Below are positions 1-7,128 of a stretch of DNA of 19,110 bases, one piece after another. The stretch is from Sphingomonadaceae bacterium. GTDB lineage: Bacteria; Pseudomonadota; Alphaproteobacteria; Sphingomonadales; Sphingomonadaceae. The first letter of the stretch is position 1, and each line of letters starts with the position of its first letter. The DNA is taken from positions 1 through 19,110 of the forward strand of contig JAFAZM010000375.1 of the NCBI GenBank assembly GCA_019239785.1, given 5' to 3'. The translations under genes were made by a program, and so were the position numbers. Under the pieces are notes generated by a model that was given only the letters and a program-made list of their open reading frames with translations, had not been told where the DNA came from and did not search any database.

Positions 1-1637
1 AACCCGGCAAAGAACTCCTCTTCCTCGCGCTCGGCGGCTCGGGCGAGATCGGCATGAACGTCAATCTCTCCGGCTGCGAGGGCAAATGGGTGATGGTCGA
101 TCTCGGCCTCACCTTCGCCGACCCCGATTATCCGGGAGTGGAGCTGATCCTGCCGGACCTCGCCTTCATCGAGGCGCACAAGGAGGATCTGCTCGGCATC
201 GTCCTCACCCACGGCCATGAGGACCATATCGGCGCGATCCCCTATCTCGCCAACGATCTCGGCGTGCCGCTCTATGCGACGCCGTTCACCGCAGGGCTGA
301 TCGCCGGCAAGCTCGAGGAGGAGGGGCTGCTCGGCGAGATCAAGCTGAACACGGTCGAGCTCGAGGGCGACTTCCGCCTCGGCCCGTTCGGCTTCCGCTA
401 CATCCCGCTCGCCCATTCGATCCCCGAGGGCAACGCGCTGCTGATCGACACGCCCTACGGCCGCATCTTCCACACCGGCGACTGGAAGCTCGACGACAGC
501 CCCCAGCTCGGCGATCCGAGCACCGAGGCGGAGCTGCGCGCGATCGGCGACGAGGGCGTGCTTGCTCTGGTCTGCGATTCGACCAACGTCTTCAACGAGA
601 ACATCTCGGGCTCCGAGCTCGGCGTCCGCCAGGGCCTCGACGAGATCATCCAGGACGCCGATTGCCGCGTGCTGGTCACCACCTTCGCCTCCAATGCGGC
701 GCGGCTGAAGACATTGGGCCATGTCGCGCAGGACACGGGGCGGCAGGTCTGCATCGCCGGCCGCAGTCTCGACCGCATCCTGCGGGTCGCGAAGAGCGTC
801 GGCTATCTTACGGATTTTCCTGAGATCATCGACTTCGAGACGGCGATGCGGCTGCCGCGGCGCGAGGTGATGATCATTGCCACCGGCGGCCAGGGAGAGA
901 GCCGGGCGGCGCTTGCCCGGATCGCCTTCGGCCAGCACAAGCTGGCGCTCGATCCCGGCGACATGGTCGTCTTCTCCTCCAAGCAGATCCCCGGCAATGA
1001 GATCGCGATCGGCCGCATCCAGAACGAGCTCGCCGCGCGCGGCATCGAGATGATCACCGACCGCCAGGCGCCGATCCACGTTTCCGGTCATCCCGGCCGG
1101 CCCGAGCTCGCCGCCATGTACGACTGGATCCGGCCGGAGATCATCGTGCCGGTCCATGGCGAGATGCGGCACATGATGGAGCAGGCGCGCTTCGCCCGGT
1201 CGCGCGGCATCCCGCACGGCATCGTCCAGAAGAATGGCGACCTCGTCCGCCTCGCCCCGAACGGGCCCGAGAAAATCGGCGAGGAGCAGGTCGGCCGGCT
1301 GATCCTCGACGGCGACGTCATCCTCCCGGCCAACGGCAACACGATGAACGAGCGCCGCCGCGCGGCGATGTTCGGGCTGATCTCGGTCGCGGTCGCGCTC
1401 GACGATCAGGACCGGCTGCGCGCCGGCGTCGAGCTCGACCTGCAGGGCATCCCGGTCGAGGAGGACAAGCAAGCCTTTCTCGCCGAGGCCTGCGAGGCCG
1501 CGTCCGATGCGGTCGCGCAGAATGCCGGCAAGGACGAGGACAAGCTCCGCGAGGCGGTGCGCCTCGCCGTCCGCCGCTGCGCGACCGACTGGACCGGGAA
1601 GAAACCGGTGGTTTCCGTTCTGCTCGTCAGGCTCTAG
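1..1637 (+). CDS. rnj: Ribonuclease J (5' truncated by window edge)
   Basis: This is a metallo-beta-lactamase/beta-CASP ribonuclease, a 5'-3' exo- and endoribonuclease in cytoplasmic mRNA decay and rRNA maturation. The reading frame is open from the first complete codon at base 3. It encodes the family's opening strand ending GGSGEIGMN, so the ATG at 54 is an internal Met and the true start lies upstream of the window. Visible motifs: the zinc-binding HGHEDH (bases about 210-227), AHSIPEG, FHTGDWKLD, CDSTN, the beta-CASP motifs ATGGQGES and SGHPGRPE, and VPVHGE. The C-terminal domain is complete and ends in a TAG. The DUF1467 gene follows after 10 nt, a pairing I recall from sphingomonads and Rhodobacterales. 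Family assignment is firm. Only the missing N-terminus (probably fewer than 25 residues) is uncertain. Confidence 0.95.
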   Translation, partial: PGKELLFLALGGSGEIGMNVNLSGCEGKWVMVDLGLTFADPDYPGVELILPDLAFIEAHKEDLLGIVLTHGHEDHIGAIPYLANDLGVPLYATPFTAGLIAGKLEEEGLLGEIKLNTVELEGDFRLGPFGFRYIPLAHSIPEGNALLIDTPYGRIFHTGDWKLDDSPQLGDPSTEAELRAIGDEGVLALVCDSTNVFNENISGSELGVRQGLDEIIQDADCRVLVTTFASNAARLKTLGHVAQDTGRQVCIAGRSLDRILRVAKSVGYLTDFPEIIDFETAMRLPRREVMIIATGGQGESRAALARIAFGQHKLALDPGDMVVFSSKQIPGNEIAIGRIQNELAARGIEMITDRQAPIHVSGHPGRPELAAMYDWIRPEIIVPVHGEMRHMMEQARFARSRGIPHGIVQKNGDLVRLAPNGPEKIGEEQVGRLILDGDVILPANGNTMNERRRAAMFGLISVAVALDDQDRLRAGVELDLQGIPVEEDKQAFLAEACEAASDAVAQNAGKDEDKLREAVRLAVRRCATDWTGKKPVVSVLLVRL

Positions 1638-1647
1638 GGCCGCTCGC

Positions 1648-1911
1648 ATGCGCTGGACGTCCATGCTTGCCATCTACGTCCTGTTCTGGACGCTGAGCCT
1701 GTTCACCGTGCTTCCGTTCGGCGTGCGCACCGCGGAGGAGGCGGGGGTGCAGGTCCAGCCCGGCCATGCCGAAAGCGCGCCGCACACGTTCAGCCTCGGC
1801 CGCGTCGCGTTGCGGGCGACGATCGTTTCGGCGATTCTGTTTGGGCTGTTCTACGCCAATTATCATTTCGGCTGGATCGGCCCCGAGGATCTGAACTGGC
1901 TGCGGAGCTGA
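1648..1911 (+). CDS. DUF1467 family small membrane protein
   Basis: An 87-residue protein with two hydrophobic segments, roughly residues 4-24 (MLAIYVLFWTLSLFTVLPFG) and 51-72, joined by a short polar loop. The N-terminal membrane segment ending in LPFGVRT followed by acidic residues is the hallmark of DUF1467. The function is unknown. I chose the ATG at 1648, ten nt after the RNase J stop. A second in-frame ATG at 1663 would cut into the first helix. The longer in-frame extension upstream lies wholly inside the RNase J gene and is read-through in another frame. The tight spacing suggests co-transcription with rnj and perhaps translational coupling. Confidence 0.85.
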   Translation: MRWTSMLAIYVLFWTLSLFTVLPFGVRTAEEAGVQVQPGHAESAPHTFSLGRVALRATIVSAILFGLFYANYHFGWIGPEDLNWLRS

Positions 1912-1914
1912 GCC

Positions 1915-1996
1915 CGTCATCCTGGCGAAGGCCGGGATCTCAGGTCGAGAAGTCTCAGTGGGTCTCCACCAGACCCCGGCCTTCGCCGGCGTGACG
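1915..1996. repeat. Sphingomonad-type dispersed inverted repeat, possible terminator
   Basis: The left arm (1915-1941, CGTCATCCTGGCGAAGGCC then GGGATC) and the right arm (about 1971-1996) are near-perfect inverted copies: the right arm reads CGTCACGCCGGCGAAGGCC then GGGGTC on the other strand. The central part between the arms is about 30 nt. It sits between the convergent ends of the DUF1467 gene and the large minus-strand gene and is followed by CTTTTATTT, so it may end transcription of the rnj unit. The core CGGCGAAGGCCGG is shared with the element at 14157-14252. Confidence 0.75.
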
Positions 1997-2019
1997 CTTT
2001 TATTTCGGTGCCGCTGAGC

Positions 2020-4311
2020 CTACTTCCGCAACCGTTCGATCGCCTGGGCCAGCGCCACGTAGAGCTTGCCCATGTCGGAGGATAGCAGGGTGATGCCAAG
2101 CGCGGAGCCGTCCGGATCGGCCAGCACCCGCTGGAGCAGCGCCTCGAAATCGGCGATGTAGCGGTTCACTTGGTCGCGGAACTCCGGCTCCTCCTCGTAA
2201 TGCCGCAGGATCTCGCGGGCCTCGCCGGAATCGAGCAGCCGCACCGCGCGCCGGGTGAAGACACTGCGGTCGCCCTTCAGATAGGCGGCCCAGGCGGCGT
2301 CGCCGGCATCGTTCGAGAGGATCTTGGAGACGTCGATCGCGGTCGAGTTGAGCGCGTCGATCAGCAGCGACACGCGCTGCGAGAGCGCATGCGCGTCCTT
2401 CGCCTCGCGCTCGGCGCGGTCCTCGGCGATCCGTTCCTCGATCGCCGCTGCGGTCTCGCCGATGGTCAGCAATTGCCGGGTCAGCCGCTCGCTCGCCGCC
2501 TTCGCCGTCGCCAGCGCGAGGTGCGAGGCGCTGCCGATCTCGTCGAGCTGCGCCTTGACCGGCGCCGAGGCCGCTTCGGCGATCGCGCCGCGCGCCGCTT
2601 CGACCAAGGCGTCGACGCTTTCCGGGATCACCGCGGCGATCGCCTCGCGGGCATGGGTCGCCGCCTGCGCCGCCGCTTCGCGCACCCGCACCAGCGCTTC
2701 GACCAGCTCAGGCCCGGTGTCGCGGATCATCTGCGCCGCGGCGCCGTCCGCCTCGCCGACCAGGGTGCTCATCGCGTTCAATTTCTCCTCCGCGTCGCGG
2801 ACGCCGTCGCGCAAAGCCGCGAACAGGGCGTCGAGCGATTCGCGTTGGCGGGCGATGCTCGCCTCGGCCGCCGCGGTGCGCTCGGCCGCCGCATCGGCCG
2901 CCTCGTGCATCGCCGCCATTTCGCCGGTCACCGCCTTGGCCGCCGCCGCGGTGCGCTCGGCCTGGATCTCGATCCCCGCCATCGCCGGCGGCATCTCGTC
3001 CCGCAACTGGCCGGTGACCGCGGCCAGGGCGGTGCCGAGCGCCTGGGTGCGGCCGGTCAGGGCCTCGGCCTGGCCGTCGCCATGGGCGATCTCCTGCCGC
3101 AGCGCCTCGGCGCTCGCGCGGAGCGCGCCCATCGACTCGGTGAGCCGCGCGCCCTGCGCGTCGCCATGCTCGCCGAGCAGGACGATCAGCCGGCCGACCT
3201 CGTCGACCTGCCGGCCGATATTGCCGAGCAAGGTGCGGCTTGCCTGATCCTGCGTCGCCAGCCGGCCGGCCAGCATCTCGATCTTCTGCCCAGCGAGGTC
3301 GAGCCGCTCGGCGAGGCCCTTGGTGGTCTCGGCGCCGGCCTGCTCGAAGGCGGCCCGGCTCTGCTCGATCATCGCAAGCATGGTCTGGCCCTGGGCCTCC
3401 AGCCCCTGGCGGGCCTGGTCGACCGCTTCGCCGGCGCGCTCCATCGCCTGGTCGACGACGCCGTTCATCTGGCCGGCGGCCTCGACCATCCGTTCGGCGG
3501 CGGCGCCGGCGCCGCTCTCGATCCGGGCGAGATGGGCGCCGAGCCGCTGCGCCGAGCCGCCCGCAGCCTCGTCGGCCTCGCGGCTGCGCGCGGCAAGCGC
3601 GGCGAGCTGGCTTTCCAGCGCCATCGCCTGCTCGTGCGCGCCGAGCCCGGCCTGCTTCATTGCTTCCGCGGCGGCGCGCGCCTGCTCCTCGGCCTTGGGC
3701 AGGTCGCTCATCAGCACGCCGATATCGACCCGCGCCGCCGATGCGGCCTGGTCCAGCGCCTGCGCCTTGCGGTCGAGCTCGCCGCTCTCGCGGGCGAGCT
3801 GGTGGGTGACGCGGCCGATCCGGTCGGTGGCCTCGTCGCCGAGCGTCATCAGCCGGCTCGATTCCTCGTTCAGCGCCGCCCGATTCTCGGCGAGCTTGGC
3901 GGCGGTGATCGCAAGCACCGCTTCCAGCGCCTCGCTTTCCTGCCGCATCGCCCGCACCGCGGCGGTGAAACGCTGCGTCTCCCGCCGGCCGCTGCGGCCG
4001 AACAGCAACCAGGCCAGGCCGAGCAGGATCAGCGGCGCGGAGAGGGTCGCGATCCAGCCGGTCCAGGCGGGCAGGCTCGCGCCGGGCCAGGCGAGGGTCA
4101 GGGCGTAGCCGGCGGCGCCGAGCCAGACCGCGCCGAGCAGGATCAGCAGCCCGGCGAAGAGGCGCGTGCCGAGCCCGCGGCCCTCGGCCGCATCGGCCTC
4201 GAAATCAGTGTTCGGATAGGCTTCGGGATCGGCCGCGGCCTCCCACGGCTTCTCGCCGACCCATTCCAGTTCGCCGTCCTGCGGCTGTGCGTGCGCCATT
4301 TCGGCCCCCAT
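2020..4311 (-). CDS. Large two-TM, coiled-coil inner-membrane protein of unknown function
   Basis: A 763-residue protein I cannot place in a named family. From N to C: an acidic cytoplasmic-looking stretch (1-47) with the pattern EWVGEKPWEAA; two hydrophobic helices (about 51-73 and 84-105) separated by a short Gly/Pro loop; then about 530 residues of Ala/Glu/Arg/Gln-rich sequence with heptad character and few prolines, so a long coiled coil; and a less repetitive C-terminal domain (about 640-763) with many aromatic and charged residues (AAYLKGDRSVFTRRAVRL, HYEEEPEFRDQVNRYI), probably the conserved functional part. The topology suggests a membrane-anchored cytoplasmic rod. Start is the ATG at 4311; an in-frame ATG at 4299, behind a GGGGG stretch, is an alternative. 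It is divergent from the Hpt-like gene, with 76 nt between. Methyl-accepting or apolipoprotein-like matches would be expected from composition alone and should not be trusted. Confidence 0.75.
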   Translation of the reverse strand: MGAEMAHAQPQDGELEWVGEKPWEAAADPEAYPNTDFEADAAEGRGLGTRLFAGLLILLGAVWLGAAGYALTLAWPGASLPAWTGWIATLSAPLILLGLAWLLFGRSGRRETQRFTAAVRAMRQESEALEAVLAITAAKLAENRAALNEESSRLMTLGDEATDRIGRVTHQLARESGELDRKAQALDQAASAARVDIGVLMSDLPKAEEQARAAAEAMKQAGLGAHEQAMALESQLAALAARSREADEAAGGSAQRLGAHLARIESGAGAAAERMVEAAGQMNGVVDQAMERAGEAVDQARQGLEAQGQTMLAMIEQSRAAFEQAGAETTKGLAERLDLAGQKIEMLAGRLATQDQASRTLLGNIGRQVDEVGRLIVLLGEHGDAQGARLTESMGALRASAEALRQEIAHGDGQAEALTGRTQALGTALAAVTGQLRDEMPPAMAGIEIQAERTAAAAKAVTGEMAAMHEAADAAAERTAAAEASIARQRESLDALFAALRDGVRDAEEKLNAMSTLVGEADGAAAQMIRDTGPELVEALVRVREAAAQAATHAREAIAAVIPESVDALVEAARGAIAEAASAPVKAQLDEIGSASHLALATAKAASERLTRQLLTIGETAAAIEERIAEDRAEREAKDAHALSQRVSLLIDALNSTAIDVSKILSNDAGDAAWAAYLKGDRSVFTRRAVRLLDSGEAREILRHYEEEPEFRDQVNRYIADFEALLQRVLADPDGSALGITLLSSDMGKLYVALAQAIERLRK

Positions 4312-4387
4312 CGTCGTGGCGCCACTTGTACCACTTTGGGCCGCATATGAAACGTCGTGTTAACTCCATTCACCTTATCGCCTTGAA

Positions 4388-4690
4388 ATGGCCTACGATC
4401 CGGGAGCCCTGAACGCCGCGCTCGCAGCCGCCGTCGGCGAGGATTGCGACCTGATGGCGGAGCTCCGGGCCGCTTTCGCGGAAAGCGCCGCCCGCCAGCT
4501 CGATCTGCTCGGCCGCGCCCGCTGCGACGCCAATTGGGAGATCGCCGCGGCGCGGCTCAAGAGCATCGCCGCCAGTTTCGGCGTGACCGGCCTGGTCGAG
4601 CTCGCCGCCGAAGCGCTCGACGGCGCCCCCGGCGACCCCGCCGTCCTGCGCAAGATCGCCGCCGCGCTGGCGCAATTCTCCAACAGCTGA
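4388..4690 (+). CDS. Hpt-like helical protein lacking the phosphoacceptor histidine
   Basis: A 100-residue, all-helical, soluble protein. The segment NWEIAAARLKSIAASFG (about residues 49-65), followed by an amphipathic helix starting VTGLVELAAEAL, matches the histidine phosphotransfer (Hpt) pattern AHxLKGxAxxxG. Where the phosphorylated His should be, residue 55 is Ala (ARLKS instead of HxLKG). If the fold assignment is right it cannot carry phosphate in the usual way and may act as a binding or dimerisation partner. It starts at an ATG just after the divergent 76-nt intergenic region and is followed by a hairpin at 4702-4730. The gene is intact and has the same high-GC character as its neighbours. 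The call rests on one short motif, so the family is moderately supported. Confidence 0.6.
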   Translation: MAYDPGALNAALAAAVGEDCDLMAELRAAFAESAARQLDLLGRARCDANWEIAAARLKSIAASFGVTGLVELAAEALDGAPGDPAVLRKIAAALAQFSNS

Positions 4691-4701
4691 ACCCCTTCTA
4701 T

Positions 4702-4730
4702 CCTCCCCATGAGCTTCGCTCACAGGGAGG
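4702..4730. terminator. Strong hairpin after the Hpt-like gene
   Basis: CCTCCC pairs with GGGAGG, and within that TGAGC/GCTCA brackets a TTC(G) loop, giving a long stem with a small internal bulge. It begins 11 nt after the stop codon at 4690. There is no T-tract on the plus strand (it is followed by AAAAGC), so it is either a weak terminator, an RNA stabiliser or another small dispersed palindrome. The next gene starts about 80 nt downstream. Confidence 0.5.
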
Positions 4731-4811
4731 AAAAGCAAGGCGCCGACTAAGAGGCTTGGCAAGCTGACCCGCGCGCGCCTACCGTCCGCCGCTTAGCCGG
4801 AGGGAGAGGCT

Positions 4812-5996
4812 GTGGCGCTTGCGGCTTTGATCGCGGCTTATCACGAATCGGGCGAGCCCGGCCATTTGCGGGCGACGCTGCCGCTTGCCGGGCGCACCGT
4901 GATCGAGCGCCAGGCCCGGCTCGCCGCCGCGGCCGGGGCGGCGCCGATCATCCTCTTCGTCGAGCGCATGCCCGCCGCCCTGACCGCGGCGATCGAGCGG
5001 CTGCGCCGCGACCGCATTCCTGTCCAGGTCGCGCGCAGCGCCGAGGAGGCGGCCGAGGCGGTCGACGCCTACGACCATATCCTGCTGATCGGCGACGGCG
5101 CGATCGCCGGCCGCTCCCAGCTCGCCCGCTTGGCCGCGGCGGACGGGGCGGCGGTGCTGACCGTGCCGGACGGCAGCCATGGCGAATTGTACGAACGGAT
5201 CGACGCAAGCGCCCGCTGGGCCGGGGTCGCCGCGGTCGACGGCGCGCTGCTGCGCGAGACCGCGGGGATGCTGCGCGACTGGGACCTGCAGTCGACCCTG
5301 CTGCGCCGCACGCTCCAGGCCGGCGCCCAGCACCTCCCCGCCGAAGGGCCGGTCGCGATCCTCGACCGCGACGAGGATCTCGATCAGCTGGAGCGGCGGA
5401 TCGTCGCCGATGCCGACGAGGCGCGCGGCGGCTGGATGGACCGCCTGCTCGCGCCCGTCGAACGGTTCGGCACCGCCTTGCTGATGGGAAGCCGCGTCTC
5501 GCCGCAGCTGATCGGCTTCGCCGCCGCCCTGCTGACCGGGCTCGGCGCGACCGGCTTCTATTTCCGCTTCCTCTGGACCGGCCTCGCCTCGCTGCTGCTC
5601 GCCACCCCGCTCGAAGGCGTCGCGCGCCGGCTCGCGCGCCTGAGGATGCAGGACGGGATCCGGCAGAGCTGGTGGGCCTATCTCGTGCAGCTGTTCGGTG
5701 CCGCTGCACTGGTCGTGCTCGCCTACGATCTCGCCGCCGCGGACGGCTGGGGGATGGTGCTGCTCGCCCTCACCACGCTCGCTTTCCTGATCGCCGAGCA
5801 GATCGAAAGCGAGGGCTGGCCGATCCGCGGCGCCGCCTTCCTCGCCGAGCGCAAGGGGATGAGCTGGCTGATGCTGCCCTTCGCCGCCTTCGGCTATTGG
5901 CAGGCCGGGCTTGCCTTCCTCTTCGCTTACGCCGCCGGCTCCTTTTTCTGGGCGCAGCGCGAGGCGCACGCCCCGACGCCGCCGCATCAAGATTAG
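4812..5996 (+). CDS. Nucleotidyltransferase-like / degenerate CDP-alcohol phosphotransferase-like membrane fusion
   Basis: A 394-residue protein with a GTG start preceded by GGAGGGAGAGG. The N-terminal half (about 1-190) looks like a sugar-nucleotidyltransferase fold: ALIAAYH, then LPLAGRTVIERQARLAAAAGA, and the strand HILLIGDGAIAG. The GxGxR and metal-binding acidic signatures are not clear. The C-terminal half (about 215-385) is membrane-embedded, with about five or six hydrophobic helices, introduced by GWMDRLLAPVERFG and SRVSPQLIGFAAALLTG. This order recalls bifunctional IPCT-DIPPS enzymes of di-myo-inositol-phosphate synthesis. Anchored on ALA-R276, the CDP-alcohol phosphotransferase motif D-x2-D-G-x2-A-R-x8-G-x3-D-x3-D aligns at exact spacing, but its acidic residues are replaced: E268, A271, Q285, A289, Q293. 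It is therefore probably not a transferase. The role is unknown; lipid or nucleotide sensing is speculation. Confidence 0.65.
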   Translation: MALAALIAAYHESGEPGHLRATLPLAGRTVIERQARLAAAAGAAPIILFVERMPAALTAAIERLRRDRIPVQVARSAEEAAEAVDAYDHILLIGDGAIAGRSQLARLAAADGAAVLTVPDGSHGELYERIDASARWAGVAAVDGALLRETAGMLRDWDLQSTLLRRTLQAGAQHLPAEGPVAILDRDEDLDQLERRIVADADEARGGWMDRLLAPVERFGTALLMGSRVSPQLIGFAAALLTGLGATGFYFRFLWTGLASLLLATPLEGVARRLARLRMQDGIRQSWWAYLVQLFGAAALVVLAYDLAAADGWGMVLLALTTLAFLIAEQIESEGWPIRGAAFLAERKGMSWLMLPFAAFGYWQAGLAFLFAYAAGSFFWAQREAHAPTPPHQD

Positions 5997-6030
5997 CAAC
6001 GGCTTAACCCTGCGCCGCTAAGGGAAAAGC

Positions 6031-7128
6031 ATGGCGGAAAGCGCTTCGACCGGGACCCAACGACAGAGCGATGCCGCGCGCCTGCTGCTGGCGGCGGCGC
6101 GCGAGCGCTTTGCCGTCGCCGCGACCGACCTTTTGCTGCCCGACCAGGCCCGGCTTTCCGAGTGGCAGCGCCTCACCGCCGCCTCCCTGCTGACCCGCCT
6201 GCTCCGCGGCCTCGAGGACCAGATGCGGGGCCGCCTCGCCATCCATTTCGAGGGCCATGACGCGCTCCATGCGGCCCTCTCCTCGGCGCATGTGCCGATC
6301 GCACTGCCGATCCTCGAGCGCGCCCATGTGCTGCGCGACGCCGAGCTCAGCAACGTCCTCGTCCGCCGGGTCGAGGAGCATCGTTACTGGAAGGCGCACG
6401 CGCCCGCCGCCGAGGGCGGCGACCTGCTCTCCCTGCTGGTCCGCGACGCCGACGACGAGGTCGCTGCCGAGGCGATGGAGCTGATCATCGCCCGCAGCCG
6501 CCGCTTCGACCGCTTCCAGGAGCCGTCCATCGGCCAGGTCGACCTGCCGGCCGAGCTGCAGCACAAATTGGTCTGGCTGATCGCCGCCGCGCTCCGCCAT
6601 TATATCGTCCAGCATCATCGCGTCGCCGCCGTCGACGCCGCGATCGAGGAGACGGCGAGCGCGCTGATCGCTCATCATGACGAAGGCGCGACCCTGGAGG
6701 CGCGGGCGGTGCGGCTCGCGCACCGGCTGCACGCGCTCGGCCGAATGGACGGCGCGCTGCTGGCCCGGGCGCTCTCCGAAGGGCTGCTGCCTTTGTTCAT
6801 CGCCGGCACCGCCGCGCTCTGCCTGCTCGATTATGCCGCCGCCTGGGAGGTGCTCGCCGATCCGCGCGGGCGCGGGCCGGCTCTGCTGCTGCGCGCCGGC
6901 GAGGTCGAGCGGGACGCGGCTGCGGCGATCCTGCTGCTGCTGAACAGCCGCGCGCCGCTCGTCTCGGGGGCGGAGGGCGACGCCACCGCAGCGCAGCTCG
7001 ACCTGTTCGATACGATCGATGCCGCCGCCGCGCGCGACGTGCTCCGGCTCTGGCAGGCGCACCCCGCCTATCGCGCCAGCGTCGCCCGCATCTCGACCCG
7101 CGCCCGCCCGCCCGCCGAGGCCGCATGA
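6031..7128 (+). CDS. DUF2336 family protein
   Basis: A 365-residue soluble, mostly helical protein, rich in Ala, Arg, Leu and acidic residues, with HEAT-like helix pairs such as LERAHVLRDAELSNVLVRR and LLVRDADDEVAAEAMELI. This matches my memory of DUF2336, an alphaproteobacterial family of unknown function often found beside sensor kinases. The start ATG at 6031 has AAGGGAAAA upstream. The stop overlaps the start of the next gene (ATGA, 4 nt), so the two are translationally coupled and probably act together. No catalytic motif, signal peptide or membrane segment is seen. It likely serves as an adaptor or regulator of the downstream kinase-like protein; that is inference from coupling only. 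Confidence 0.75.
   Translation: MAESASTGTQRQSDAARLLLAAARERFAVAATDLLLPDQARLSEWQRLTAASLLTRLLRGLEDQMRGRLAIHFEGHDALHAALSSAHVPIALPILERAHVLRDAELSNVLVRRVEEHRYWKAHAPAAEGGDLLSLLVRDADDEVAAEAMELIIARSRRFDRFQEPSIGQVDLPAELQHKLVWLIAAALRHYIVQHHRVAAVDAAIEETASALIAHHDEGATLEARAVRLAHRLHALGRMDGALLARALSEGLLPLFIAGTAALCLLDYAAAWEVLADPRGRGPALLLRAGEVERDAAAAILLLLNSRAPLVSGAEGDATAAQLDLFDTIDAAAARDVLRLWQAHPAYRASVARISTRARPPAEAA

Noticed and set aside
2170..4350. A 726-residue open frame on the plus strand opposite the coiled-coil gene
   Set aside because: Arg/Gly/Leu-rich with no recognisable domain. It is the antisense shadow of a GC-rich coding frame, and the minus-strand protein has membrane segments and a plausible start.
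4312..4387. Possible CtrA-type TTAA boxes in the divergent intergenic region
   Set aside because: Only one GTTAAC is present; the second half-site at the required spacing is missing.
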